A stretch of DNA of 64,000 nucleotides from Kitasatospora sp. NBC_01287 (GTDB lineage: Bacteria; Actinomycetota; Actinomycetes; Streptomycetales; Streptomycetaceae), in assembly GCF_026340565.1 (NCBI RefSeq), contig NZ_JAPEPB010000001.1, positions 124,001 through 188,000 on the forward strand, written 5' to 3'. Shown in pieces: positions 1-10,410 of the stretch (within the stretch, counting starts at the first letter, position 1; each line of letters begins with the position of its first letter). The position numbers and the translations under genes are program-made. The notes beneath the pieces were generated by a model that saw only the letters and a list, made by a program, of their open reading frames with translations, was not told the origin of the DNA and ran no database searches.

Positions 1-3000
1 AGGTGCTGCTCCAGGTCGTCGTGCCCGTCGCCGACCCGGACCGCGCGCACCCCGCCCGGGCGCTGGCCGCGCTGCTGAAGGTCGCCCGGACCGAACACCC
101 CCGCCTGGTCTGCCAGTTGGTGGAGGTCCCGGCGACGGCACCGGCCGCCGAGGTGGCCCGCCTGCTCGACCTGCACGCCGGCCGGCCCCAGGACACCGAG
201 GCCCGCCACCACGACGGCCCGCGCCTGCCCGAACTGCGCGAACTCCCCGCCGCCGAGCGGCCGGGCGAGGCCCTGCGGTGGCGCGCGGACGGCGCCTACC
301 TCATCACCGGCGGCACCGGCGGCCTCGGCCTGCTGATGGCGCGCGAGATCGTCGCGAAGTCGCCCGGCGCACACGTCGTCCTCGCCGGCCGGTCGGTCCT
401 GGACGACGCCCGCCGCCGGGAGCTGGAGCGCCTCGGCGACCGCGTCCACCACCTCCGCGCGGACCTCTCCTCCGCCGAGGACACCGACCGCCTGGTCCGT
501 GACACCGTCGACCGCTTCGGCGCGGTGCACGGCGTCGTCCACGCCGCCGGCATCACCGGCGACGGCCTGCTCACGCACAAGACCGAAGCCGGCGTCCGCG
601 CGGTGCTCGCCGCCAAGGTCGCCGGCACCGAGCACCTCGACGCCGCCACCCGGGACCTCCCCCTCGACTTCTTCCTCGCCTTCTCCTCCGTCGCCAGTCT
701 CTTCGGCACCATCGGCCAGGCCGACTACGCCCTCGCCAACGCCTACCTGGACGAGTTCTGCGCCGGCCGGCAGGCCGCCGTCCGGCGCGGCGAACGCTCC
801 GGCCGCACCCTGGCCGTCAACTGGTGCCTGTGGGCCGAGGGCGGCATGCGGGTGGACGAGGCGTCCATGCGGCGGCGGCGCGAACGCGGCGAGAGCCCGC
901 TCTCCACCGCCGACGGGCTCGCCGCGCTCTACCGCGCGTACGAGAGCGGGCGGGAGAGGGTGATCGTCCTGTCCGGCGAGCGCAACGCCCTCCTGGCGCG
1001 CCTCGCCCAGCCGGTCCTGGCAGCCGCCCCGGCCCCGACCCCGGCCCCAGCCCCAGCCCCAGCCCCGGCCCCGCCAGTGTCAGTGGCCGCGCCCCTTCCC
1101 CCGACCCCGACGGAGGCCGCCGTGCCCATCGACGCCCCCAACTTCGGCGAACTGGTGGAGCGCCATGTCGCTCAGGTCCTCGCCGGCGTACTGAAGCTGC
1201 CCGCGGCCCGGCTCACCGCCGAGGCGCCCTTCGAGCGGTTCGGCATCGACTCCATCGTCGCCCTCCAGCTGATCGGCGCGCTGGAGAAGGACTTCGGGCC
1301 GCTGGCCAAGACCCTCTTCTTCGAGTTCCGCAGCGTGGGCGAGCTGGCCGCCCACCTCGCCGAGGAGCACCGGGAGCGGGCCGCCGCCCTCCTCGCCCCG
1401 CCGGCGCCCGCACCGGTGGAGCCCGTGGCCGCGCCCGCCGTGGTCGTGGGGGCGCCTGCTGTGTTCGCCCCCGTGCCCGCGGTTGCCGCGGCCGTGGCGG
1501 TGCCTGCTGGTGGGGGTCTGCCGGGGCCCTTCGAGGTGGCGGTGATCGGGATGAGCGGGCGCTATCCCGGGGCCCGCGGTGTCGCGCAGTTCTGGGAGAA
1601 CCTGCGGGCGGGCCGGGACTGCGTCACCGAGGTGCCGGCGGACCGCTGGGACCACGAGGCCTACTTCGACGAGGCGAAGGGCACCCCCGGGCGGACCTAC
1701 GGCCGGGTCGGCGGATTCCTCGACGGAGTCGACGAGTTCGACCCCCTCTTCTTCAACATCTCGCCGCGCGAGGCCGAGTTGATGGACCCGCAGGAACGGC
1801 TCTTCCTGCAGACCGCCTACCACACGATCGAGGACGCCGGCTACACCCCCGCCGGACTCGGCCACGACGTGGGCGTCTTCGCCGGCGTGATGTACATGGA
1901 GTACCAGCTGTACGCCGCCCAGGCGCAGCTCGTCGGCGACGGATTCGCCATCAGCGGCACGCCTGCGGGAGTGGCCAACCGGGTGTCGTTCTTCTGCGAC
2001 TTCCGCGGACCGAGCGTCGCGGTGGACTCCATGTGCTCCTCCTCCCTGTCCAGCGTGCACCTCGCGGTACAGAGCCTGGAACGCGGCGAATGCACCACCG
2101 CACTCGCCGGCGGCGTCAACGTCTCCGTCCACCCCAACAAATACGTCCGCCTCGCCCAAGGACGCTTCCTCTCCAGCACCGGACGCTGCGGCAGCTTCGG
2201 CGAAGGCGGCGACGGCTACGTCCCCGGCGAAGGCGTCGGCGCCCTCCTCCTCAAACCACTGGCAACCGCCATCACCGACGGCGACCACATCCACGGCATC
2301 ATCAAAAGCACCGCCCTGGGCCACGGCGGCCGCTCCACCGGCTACACCGTCCCCAACGTCGGCGCCCAAGCCACCGTCATCGACACCGCACTCACCCGCG
2401 CCCGCATCACCGGCGCACACATCGGCTGCATCGAAGCCCACGGCACCGGAACCGTCCTCGGCGACCCCGTCGAGATCGCCGGACTCAACCGCGCCCTGGG
2501 CACCACCGGCACCACCATCGCCCTGGGATCCGTCAAATCCAACATCGGCCACTGCGAAGGCGCCGCCGGAATCGCCGGCCTCACCAAAGCACTCCTCCAA
2601 ATCCGCGAAGGCCTCCTCACACCCTCCCTCCACTCCACCACCCTCAACAACCAAGTCACCACCTGGGGACGACTCCACGTCCAACGAGACCTCACACCCT
2701 GGCCCGCCGGCGAAGGACCACGAACAGCGGGAGTGTCCTCCTTCGGAGCCGGCGGCTCCAACGCACACGTCATCGTGCAGGAACACCGCCCCACCACAGC
2801 ACCCACCACACGCACAAACGGCCCGGCCCTGGTGATCATCTCCGCACGCACCGCCCAGGCCCTGCGCGAGCTGGCCGAAGCACTCGCCGACACCGTCACG
2901 ACCGGCTCCACCGACGTGCGGGACATCGCGTTCACCACCCAGGTCGGACGGACCGCGATGACCCACCGCCTCGCGGTGGTGGTGGAGACGGGGCACGAGT

Positions 3001-6000
3001 TGGTGCACCGGCTGCGGGAGTGGGTGTCGGGGTCCGAATCAGGGTCCCGATCGGGTGTGTCGGTGGGCCGGGTGGCGCGGGACGCGGTGCCCGACCGGCT
3101 GCGGGAGGGCCTGCTGCGACCCGGCCTGACGATGGGTCAACTGACGGCGGGTGAACTGACGGAGCTCGCAACCGCCTGGGTGACCGGCGCCGAGGTGGAC
3201 TGGCAGCGGCTGCACCCGCAGGAGGCACGCCCGCGCCGGGTCAACCTGCCCGGCTACCCCTTCGCCCGCGAGAAGTACTGGGTGCCGAACGGCTACCAGC
3301 TGGCCTCCCGCCACTTCGCCGGCTCCCCCGGCACCCCCGGCACCCTGACCACCGGCACCCCGGCGGGAGGTGACGACGCATCAGAAATGCTTTCCCCCAG
3401 CCCTGATGAGACCGACGAGACCCTCGTCTTCGTCCCCGACTGGACCCAGGCCCCGCCCGCGCCCCGTCAGGGTGGCCCGCTGCCCGGCCCTGGGCACCGC
3501 GTTCTGGTCGTCGAGCCGTCGGCGGCCGACCTCGCGCGCCGCACGGCGGAGCTGTCGCCCGGCCTGCGGGTCCACGTCCTGGATCCGGTCCAGGGCGACG
3601 ACGCCGAGCGCGCGGCGGGCTACGGCTGGCAGGTGGTGCGGCTGCTCCGGGAGCTCGCCGGAACGGGCGAGGCCCTCGTGCAGGTCCTCGCGGTCGGCCA
3701 GGAGCCGTACGCGTCGCACCTGACCGCGCTGGCCGCCCTGCTGCGCAGCGCCGCCCGCGAGCTGCCGCGGATCGCGGGCCAGGTCGTCGCCGTGGGTCCC
3801 GCGGAGCCGGTGGCGTCGCTGGCCGCGGCGCTGGAGGCCGACGCGGTGTCCGGCGACGTCGAGATCCGGTACGAGGACGGGCTGCGGTTGGTGAAACGGC
3901 TCTCCGAGCGTGCCGTCACGCCGCAGGGCCGGCCCTGGCTCGACGGCGGCGTCTACCTGGTGACGGGCGGCGCCGGCGGAGTCGGGCTCGCCTTCGCCCG
4001 GGACATCGCCCGCTCGGTGCGGGAGCCGCGCATCGTGCTCGCGGGCCGATCGGCGCCGGGGCCCCGGCAGGAGGAGATCCTGCGGGAGCTGACCGCCCAC
4101 GGAGCTGTCGCCCGCTACCGGGCCGTGGACATCACGGTGTTCGACCAGGTGCGGGCCCTGGTGGCCGGCGTCACCGCCGAGTTCGGCACGCTCACCGGAG
4201 TGGTGCACTGCGCCGGTGTCATCGGCGGCGGCGCCCTCGCCCGCACGACCCGTGACCGGTGGCTGGAGGTGCTGGCCCCCAAGGTGGCCGGGACGCTCCA
4301 CCTCGACCGGGCGACCGCCGCGCTCCCCCTCGACCTGTTCCTGCTCAGCTCCTCGGTGACGGGCGTGTTCGGCAACGCCCACCAGGGCGACTACGCCTTC
4401 GCCAACGCCTTCCAGGACCGCTGCGCGGAACACCGCGACGCCCTCGCCCGGGCCGGGCGGCGTTCCGGCCGCACCCTCTCGGTGGGCTGGCCGTACTGGG
4501 CCGACGGCGGCATGCGGGCCGAACCGCTGGCGCTGGAGCGGATGCGCCGTCAGGGAAGCGTGCCGCTGCCCACCGAGAGGGCCCTGGCCGCACTGGACCT
4601 CGCGTACGGCACCGACCGGCCGCACGCCGTCGTACTCCACGGAAAGGCCGACCTGTTGCGAGAACGAGCCGCCGACACCTCGACCTACGCGGCCGCTGCC
4701 AGGCCGCCCGCACTCCCGACCACGCCCACCACCGCCGCCCCTGTGCCCGTGCCCGTGACCGTGACCGCCGCCGTGGTGGCCGGTGGCGTGGACGAGGCCG
4801 AACTCCTCACCGCGGTGCGCCAGTCGCTCACCCGTACGGTGTCGGACCTGCTGAAGGTCCGCCTCGCCGACGTCGACCCGGACGCGGAACTCGGCGACTT
4901 CGGCTTCGACTCGGTGAGCCTGACCGGCCTGGCCGGCGAGTTGAGCCGCGCCTTCCGGCTGAACCTGCTGCCCACCCTCTTCTTCGAGCACCGCACGGTA
5001 CGGCGGCTGGCCGACCACCTCGTCGCGCGGCACGCCGAGGAGCTGGCGTCCGCCCTGGGCGTCCTCCCGGCGACGGTCGTGCCCGCCCCGGCCGGGCCCG
5101 CCCCGGCCGTGCCTGCCCCGGTCGTGCCCGCCCGGGTCGTCGCCACGCCGGTCGTCGCCACGCCGGTCCCGGCCCCGGTGGCCGTCCCCGTAGCGGCTCC
5201 CGCCCCCGTACCGTCACCCGCCCCCGCCCACACCCACCAGGCCGCCCCCGCTCACGAGCCCGTCGCCGTCATCGGCATGAGCGGTGCCTTCCCCGGTGCC
5301 CGCGACCTCGCCGAGTTCTGGGAGAACCTCACCTCCGGCCGGGACTGCGTCACCGAGGTGCCCGAGGACCGCTGGGACTGGCGGGCGCTGTACGGCGACC
5401 CGCAGCGGGAACCCGGCAGGACCGACGCCAAGTGGGGCGGCTTCCTCGACGGGATCGCCGAGTTCGACCCGCTCCTCTTCGGCATCTCCCCCAACGAGGC
5501 CGACCTGATGGACCCGCAGCAACGCCTGCTGCTGACCCACCTGTGGAAGGCGATCGAGGACGCCGGCCACGCCCCGCACAGCCTCGCGGGCTCCGACACG
5601 GCCGTCTTCGTGGGCGCGAGCACCGGCAGCGGCTACACCGAACTCGTCGCCCGGGCGGGCCTGGCCACCGAGGGCTACAGCCCGACCGGGCTCGTCCCCT
5701 CCATCGGCCCCAACCGGCTGAGCTACCTGCTCGACCTGCACGGCCCGAGCGAACCCGTGGAGACCGCCTGCTCCAGCTCCCTGGTCGCGATCCACCGCGC
5801 GCTGCGGGCGATCCGGGCGGGCGACTGCGAGAGCGCCCTGGTCGGCGGCGTCAACGTGATCGCGACCCCGCGCAACCACATCGCCTTCAGCCGCGCCGGC
5901 ATGCTCGCCAAGGACGGCCGCTGCAAGCCCTTCGCGGCCGGCGCCGACGGCTACGTGCGCGGTGAGGGCGTCGGCATCCTCTACCTGAAGAGGCTGTCCG

Positions 6001-7271
6001 CCGCCGAACGCGACGGCGACCACATCCACGCCGTGCTCCGCGGCAGCGCGGTCAACCACGGCGGGCGCGCGAACTCCCTCACCGCTCCCAACTCCGCCGC
6101 CCAGGCCCGGTTGCTGACGGCCGCCTACCGCGACGCGGGCGTCGACCCGGCCACCGTGACCTACATCGAGGCGCACGGCACCGGCACCCCGCTCGGCGAC
6201 CCGATCGAGATCGGCGGCCTGAAGGCGGCCTTCGCCGGGGTCGGCGCCGCGGCCGGGTCCTGCGGACTGGGCTCGGTGAAATCCAACATCGGCCACCTCG
6301 AACTCGCCTCGGGCGCGGCCGGAGTCATCAAGGTGATCCTGCAGATGCGCCACCGCACCCTGGTCGAGTCGCTGCACTGCGCCGAGGTCAACCCGTACAT
6401 CGACCTGGCGGACTCCCCGTTCGAGATCGTCCGCGAGGCGCGCGACTGGACCACGGGCGAGGACGTCCACGGCCGGCACCTGCCCCGCCGGGCCGGGGTG
6501 AGCTCGTTCGGCTTCGGCGGTGTCAACGCCCACGTCGTGCTGGAGGAGTACACCACCCGGCGGCCGGCCGCGCCGGGCACCGGCCGCAAGGCCGTCCTCG
6601 TGCTGTCGGCCAGGACCGAGGAGGCGCTGCGCGAGCAGGCCGCCGGGTTGCGGCGGGCCGTGCGGGAGGGCGCGTGGGAGGGCGCGTGGGAGGAGGCCGA
6701 CCTGCCCGACATCGCCTGGACCCTCCAGGTCGGCCGCGACGCGATGGACCTGCGGCTGGCCTTCGCCGTCACGGCGCTCGACGAGGTGCCGGGCGTCCTC
6801 ACCGCCTATCTCGACCAGGGCGAGGCACCCGGCCTGCACCTGGGCGACGTGCGGCAGCACCGCGAGACGCTCGCGCTCCTCAACGGCGACGACGCGCTGC
6901 GCTCCGCCCTCGCCGGCGGGGACGCCGCCCAGGACACCCTGATGGGCCTGTGGGTCCGCGGCCTCGTCGTGGACTGGCGGCTCCTGCACGGCGCGTCCGG
7001 CCGGCGCCGGGTCCCGCTGCCCGGCTATCCCTTCGAGCGGCGGCACTGCTGGGTGCGGCCCGCGCCCGGTGCCGCCGCCACCGCAGCGCGCCCGGACGGC
7101 CCGCGGGACGCCGACCTCGGCCCCTCCGCGGTCGACCCCAACGAACTCCACCCCGGCGAACTCGACCCCGGCGAACTCGGGCAGGTCGATGACCTCCTCG
7201 ACCGGATGCTCGCCGGCCAGGCCGAACCCGACACGACCGTCGACGCACTGAGGACGGTGCTCGCCCGATGA
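1..7271 (+). CDS. Trans-AT polyketide synthase 1 (C-terminal part; 5' end outside window)
   Basis: Reading frame is open from the left edge (frame of base 3), so the true start lies upstream. Visible domains in order, in visible residues: ketoreductase with Rossmann motif GGTGGLG near 103-109 and a DYALAN tyrosine motif; ACP with Ser417; KS with Cys678 (DSMCSSS) plus the HGTGT and KSNIGH histidines; linker domain; second KR (GGAGGVG near 1322); ACP with Ser1637; KS with Cys1923 (ETACSSS); linker domain; then an acidic C-terminal tail that probably docks to the next protein. There is no AT domain after any KS, only the short linker ending in a PGYPF-type motif, which marks a trans-AT system. 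The last KS has no processing domains in this protein; they open the next one. It ends by a four-base overlap (ATGA) with PKS 2, so the two are translationally coupled. Confidence 0.95.
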   Translation, partial: VLLQVVVPVADPDRAHPARALAALLKVARTEHPRLVCQLVEVPATAPAAEVARLLDLHAGRPQDTEARHHDGPRLPELRELPAAERPGEALRWRADGAYLITGGTGGLGLLMAREIVAKSPGAHVVLAGRSVLDDARRRELERLGDRVHHLRADLSSAEDTDRLVRDTVDRFGAVHGVVHAAGITGDGLLTHKTEAGVRAVLAAKVAGTEHLDAATRDLPLDFFLAFSSVASLFGTIGQADYALANAYLDEFCAGRQAAVRRGERSGRTLAVNWCLWAEGGMRVDEASMRRRRERGESPLSTADGLAALYRAYESGRERVIVLSGERNALLARLAQPVLAAAPAPTPAPAPAPAPAPPVSVAAPLPPTPTEAAVPIDAPNFGELVERHVAQVLAGVLKLPAARLTAEAPFERFGIDSIVALQLIGALEKDFGPLAKTLFFEFRSVGELAAHLAEEHRERAAALLAPPAPAPVEPVAAPAVVVGAPAVFAPVPAVAAAVAVPAGGGLPGPFEVAVIGMSGRYPGARGVAQFWENLRAGRDCVTEVPADRWDHEAYFDEAKGTPGRTYGRVGGFLDGVDEFDPLFFNISPREAELMDPQERLFLQTAYHTIEDAGYTPAGLGHDVGVFAGVMYMEYQLYAAQAQLVGDGFAISGTPAGVANRVSFFCDFRGPSVAVDSMCSSSLSSVHLAVQSLERGECTTALAGGVNVSVHPNKYVRLAQGRFLSSTGRCGSFGEGGDGYVPGEGVGALLLKPLATAITDGDHIHGIIKSTALGHGGRSTGYTVPNVGAQATVIDTALTRARITGAHIGCIEAHGTGTVLGDPVEIAGLNRALGTTGTTIALGSVKSNIGHCEGAAGIAGLTKALLQIREGLLTPSLHSTTLNNQVTTWGRLHVQRDLTPWPAGEGPRTAGVSSFGAGGSNAHVIVQEHRPTTAPTTRTNGPALVIISARTAQALRELAEALADTVTTGSTDVRDIAFTTQVGRTAMTHRLAVVVETGHELVHRLREWVSGSESGSRSGVSVGRVARDAVPDRLREGLLRPGLTMGQLTAGELTELATAWVTGAEVDWQRLHPQEARPRRVNLPGYPFAREKYWVPNGYQLASRHFAGSPGTPGTLTTGTPAGGDDASEMLSPSPDETDETLVFVPDWTQAPPAPRQGGPLPGPGHRVLVVEPSAADLARRTAELSPGLRVHVLDPVQGDDAERAAGYGWQVVRLLRELAGTGEALVQVLAVGQEPYASHLTALAALLRSAARELPRIAGQVVAVGPAEPVASLAAALEADAVSGDVEIRYEDGLRLVKRLSERAVTPQGRPWLDGGVYLVTGGAGGVGLAFARDIARSVREPRIVLAGRSAPGPRQEEILRELTAHGAVARYRAVDITVFDQVRALVAGVTAEFGTLTGVVHCAGVIGGGALARTTRDRWLEVLAPKVAGTLHLDRATAALPLDLFLLSSSVTGVFGNAHQGDYAFANAFQDRCAEHRDALARAGRRSGRTLSVGWPYWADGGMRAEPLALERMRRQGSVPLPTERALAALDLAYGTDRPHAVVLHGKADLLRERAADTSTYAAAARPPALPTTPTTAAPVPVPVTVTAAVVAGGVDEAELLTAVRQSLTRTVSDLLKVRLADVDPDAELGDFGFDSVSLTGLAGELSRAFRLNLLPTLFFEHRTVRRLADHLVARHAEELASALGVLPATVVPAPAGPAPAVPAPVVPARVVATPVVATPVPAPVAVPVAAPAPVPSPAPAHTHQAAPAHEPVAVIGMSGAFPGARDLAEFWENLTSGRDCVTEVPEDRWDWRALYGDPQREPGRTDAKWGGFLDGIAEFDPLLFGISPNEADLMDPQQRLLLTHLWKAIEDAGHAPHSLAGSDTAVFVGASTGSGYTELVARAGLATEGYSPTGLVPSIGPNRLSYLLDLHGPSEPVETACSSSLVAIHRALRAIRAGDCESALVGGVNVIATPRNHIAFSRAGMLAKDGRCKPFAAGADGYVRGEGVGILYLKRLSAAERDGDHIHAVLRGSAVNHGGRANSLTAPNSAAQARLLTAAYRDAGVDPATVTYIEAHGTGTPLGDPIEIGGLKAAFAGVGAAAGSCGLGSVKSNIGHLELASGAAGVIKVILQMRHRTLVESLHCAEVNPYIDLADSPFEIVREARDWTTGEDVHGRHLPRRAGVSSFGFGGVNAHVVLEEYTTRRPAAPGTGRKAVLVLSARTEEALREQAAGLRRAVREGAWEGAWEEADLPDIAWTLQVGRDAMDLRLAFAVTALDEVPGVLTAYLDQGEAPGLHLGDVRQHRETLALLNGDDALRSALAGGDAAQDTLMGLWVRGLVVDWRLLHGASGRRRVPLPGYPFERRHCWVRPAPGAAATAARPDGPRDADLGPSAVDPNELHPGELDPGELGQVDDLLDRMLAGQAEPDTTVDALRTVLAR
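3..1400 (+). other. Partial PKS module: KR-ACP
   Basis: Only the end of this module is in the window. The KR has intact NADPH and Ser/Tyr motifs (AFSS, DYALANAY), so it should reduce the beta-keto group. The region that marks hydroxyl configuration reads GITGDG, keeping the third Asp of the LDD motif. The ACP reads FGIDSIVALQLI with no Trp at Ser+6, so it is not flagged for beta-branching. A KS, DH or MT in the same module could lie upstream of the window. Confidence 0.85.
1485..3290 (+). repeat. Long direct repeat, copy 1 (KS plus linker domain)
   Basis: Nearly identical at DNA level to 22748-24540, at a constant offset of 21263 bp up to about 2990. Clearest differences lie at 1891-1966 and 2980-3070. 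Confidence 0.92.
1520..5050 (+). other. PKS module: KS-KR-ACP
   Basis: A complete trans-AT elongation module. The KS triad is intact (Cys678 and both His motifs). The KR has GGAGGVG and GDYAFANAF. Its stereo-indicator region reads GVIGGG and lacks the Asp kept by the other KRs here, so by the usual rule it may give the opposite hydroxyl configuration (inference). The ACP reads FGFDSVSLTGL. The KS part is nearly identical at DNA level to the KS at about 22785-24540. Confidence 0.88.
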
Positions 7272-10200
7272 CCGGAGGTTCCCAGCCCATGACGGACGAC
7301 CAACGGCAGACCGACGCGCTGCGGCAGATCGTGGACGACGTCCGGGAAGGCCGCCTGACCAAGGCCGACGCGGTCCGGCTGATCGCCCGGCAGCGCGCCG
7401 CGGCCCCGGCCACCGCCGCGGGCTCCCCCGCGCCGGACCCGCGCGAGGTCGAGGGCGAGGGCGAGCCGACCGTGCTCGCTCCCGTCTGGGACCCCGTCCC
7501 CGCCCCCGACGCCCCCGCGTGGCCCGCCGCGCACGAGCCGGTCGTCCTGATCGGCGGCTCCCCCGCCCTGCGCGGCTCGCTCCTGCGGGAGTTCTCCGAC
7601 GCCCACTGCCTCTCCCCGGACGCCGGTACCGAGGACCTCGCGGCGAAGCTCGCCGCCCACGGACACCTCGCCCACGTGTTCTGGCTAGCACCGCCCGGCG
7701 CCGGCGCCGGTGTGGGCACCGGGTCGCTGGTGACCGACGAGTCGCTGGTGACCGGCCAGCGTGACGGCACCCTCGCCTGCTTCCGCCTCGTCCAGGCCCT
7801 CGACCTGGCCGGCTACCAGGCTCGGCCGCTCGGGTTGACCCTGGTCACCGAGGACGCCCTTCCCGTCCCCGGCCGGGCCGGCACCGACCCGACACACGCC
7901 GGTGTGCACGGCCTCGCCGGCTCGCTCGCCAAGGAACGCCCTCACTGGTCGGTGCGCGCGCTGGACCTCACCGCCGCCGACGCCTCCCCCGACGGCCTGC
8001 TCGCCCTGCCCGGCGACGCGGCCGACGGCAGCTGGGGCCGGGCGGGCGGCCGCTGGTTCAGGCAGCGCCTGGTGCCCGTCGAGCCCTCCGTCCCACTCGC
8101 CGCCACACCCTCCGGCGCTCTCTCCGGCACACTCCCTGGGCCGGCCGGCGGCGTCTACCGCGACGGCGGCGTCTACCTGGTGATCGGCGGCGCCGGCGGC
8201 CTCGGCGAGGTGTGGACCGAGCACGTCGTCCGCCACCACCGGGCGCAGGTGGTCTGGGTCGGCCGGCGCGAGCAGGACGCCGCGATCGAGCGGAAGATCA
8301 GCCGGCTGGCCGCGCTCGGCCCCGCGCCGCAGTACCTGCGCGCCGACGCCACCGACCGCGCCGCCCTGGAGCGGGTCCGCCGCACGGTCGAGTCCCGCCA
8401 CGGCAGGATCAACGGCGTCGTGCACTCCGCGATCGTCCTGCGGGACGCGGCCCTGCACGCGATGACCGAGGAGGGCTTCCGGTCCGCGCTCGCCGCCAAG
8501 GTCGACGTCACGGTGCGCCTCGGCCAGGTGTTCGACGGGGCGGACCTGGACTTCGCGGTCTTCTTCTCCTCGACGATGTCCTTCAGCCGCGCGGCCGCCC
8601 AGGCCAACTACGCGGCCGGCTGCGTCTTCGGGGACGCCTACGCGCACGCGCTCGCCGAGGCCTGGTCCTGCCCGGTCAAGGTGATGAACTTCGGCTACTG
8701 GGGCAGCGTCGGCATCGTCTCCGGCGCCGGGTACCGGGAGCGGATGGCCAAGCTCGGCTGGCTCTCGATCGAGCGGGGCGAGGGCATGGCCGCCCTCGAC
8801 CTGCTGCTCGGCGGGCCCTTCGACCAACTGGCGCTGGTGAAGGCCGCCCGGCCCGAAACCCTCGCCGCGCTCGCCGCCACCGACCGGCGGATCGCCCCGG
8901 CCCCGGCCGCCCTGCCCCCGCTGGGCGAGGCGCTCGCCGAGGCGGACCGGCGGACCCGGGACGCCGCGGGCGCCGCTCCCACCCGGGCACCGGACGCCGT
9001 CGACCCGCTCGCCGGCCGCCTGCTACTCCACCAGCTGCTCGCGGCGGGCGTGCTGCGCGCGGGCTCGGACTCGCTGCGGGAGGCCGCCCGCCGCCTCGGT
9101 CCGCCCGCCTTCCACCGCGCGTGGTTCGCCGAGACCGTGCGGATCCTCGCCGGGCGCGGGCTGCTGGCCGTCGACGGCGACCGGGTGACCGTCACCGCAC
9201 CGGACGCCGGCGACGGACTCTGGGAGGAGTGGCGGGCCGCCCGCGAGGACCTGACCGCCGACCCGCACGCCGCCGCCCGGGCCCGGCTGCTGGACGCCGT
9301 GCTGCGCGAGCTACCGGCCGTCCTCACCGGGCGCCGCCCGGCCACCGACGTCCTCTTCCCCGCCTCCTCCACCGAGCTGGTCGAGTCCGTCTACCGCGGC
9401 AACCCCGTCGCCGACCGCTACAACGCCGCGCTGGCCGGCCTCGCCGCCGCGTTCGTCGGGGAACTCGCGCAGCGCGACCCCGACGCGCGGATCCGCGTCC
9501 TGGAGATCGGCGCCGGCACCGGGGGCACCACCGCCGGGGTGCTCGCCGCGCTGGCCCCGTACCGCGACCGGCTCGCCGACTACCGCTACACCGACCTCAG
9601 CCGGGTGTTCCTGGAGCACGGCCGCGGCCGGTTCGGCACCGACCTCCCGGCCCTGAGCACCGCGATCCTCGACGTCGAGGCCCCGCTCGCCGCCCAGGGC
9701 GTGCGGCCGGGGACGTACGACCTGGTGATCGCCGCCAACGTGCTGCACGCGACCCGCGACCTGCCGAGGACCCTGCGCCACGCCAAGTCCGCGCTGAAGG
9801 CCGGCGGCCTGCTGCTGGTCAACGAGATCACCGGGCACGGTCTCTTCACCCACCTCACCTTCGGCCTGCTCGACGGCTGGTGGCGGCACGAGGACGGACT
9901 GCGCGTGCCCGGCGGCCCGGCCCTCACCCCGGACAGCTGGCTGCGCCTGCTCGGCGAGGAGGGCTTCCGCCCGGTCACCGCGCCCGCTGGACCGGGCGAG
10001 ACCCAGCAGATCGTCGGCGCCCTCAGTGACGGGTGGATCCACCAGGACGCGACGCCGGTCCGCCCCACTGCTACAGCCGCTACAGCCGTGACCGCCGTGA
10101 CTCCCACGGCCCCCGTGGCCGCCCACGCCGCGGCGCGGCGGCCGGCCGAGCCGGGCGCCCCGCACGAGCGGGCGCTGCGGGACCTGGTGAAGCGGACCGT

Positions 10201-10410
10201 CGTCACCCGGCTCGCGCAGGCCCTCGGGGTCGAGGCCGGCGAGATCGACCCCACCGCGGCCTTCGCCGACTACGGCCTGGAGTCGATCGTCGGCATCCGG
10301 GTCTCCGCCGCGCTCAACGAGGCCCTCGGCATCGACCTGACGACGGCCAGCCTCTACGACCACGCCTCCGTCAACCGCCTCACCGCGCACATCATGCGGG
10401 ACCACCGACC
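5250..10410 (+). other. Split PKS module: KS in PKS 1, KR-MT-ACP in PKS 2
   Basis: PKS 1 ends with KS plus linker, and PKS 2 begins with a docking segment followed by KR, C-methyltransferase and ACP. Together they form one alpha-methylating, ketoreducing module. The MT has a SAM motif LEIGAGTGG near residue 745 of PKS 2 and the downstream [10 protein letters not shown] motif. It is preceded by the [16 protein letters not shown] segment common before trans-AT PKS methyltransferases. The KR has GGAGGLG and QANYAAG. The ACP reads DYGLESIVG, with Glu in place of the usual Asp before the phosphopantetheine Ser. Confidence 0.85.
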
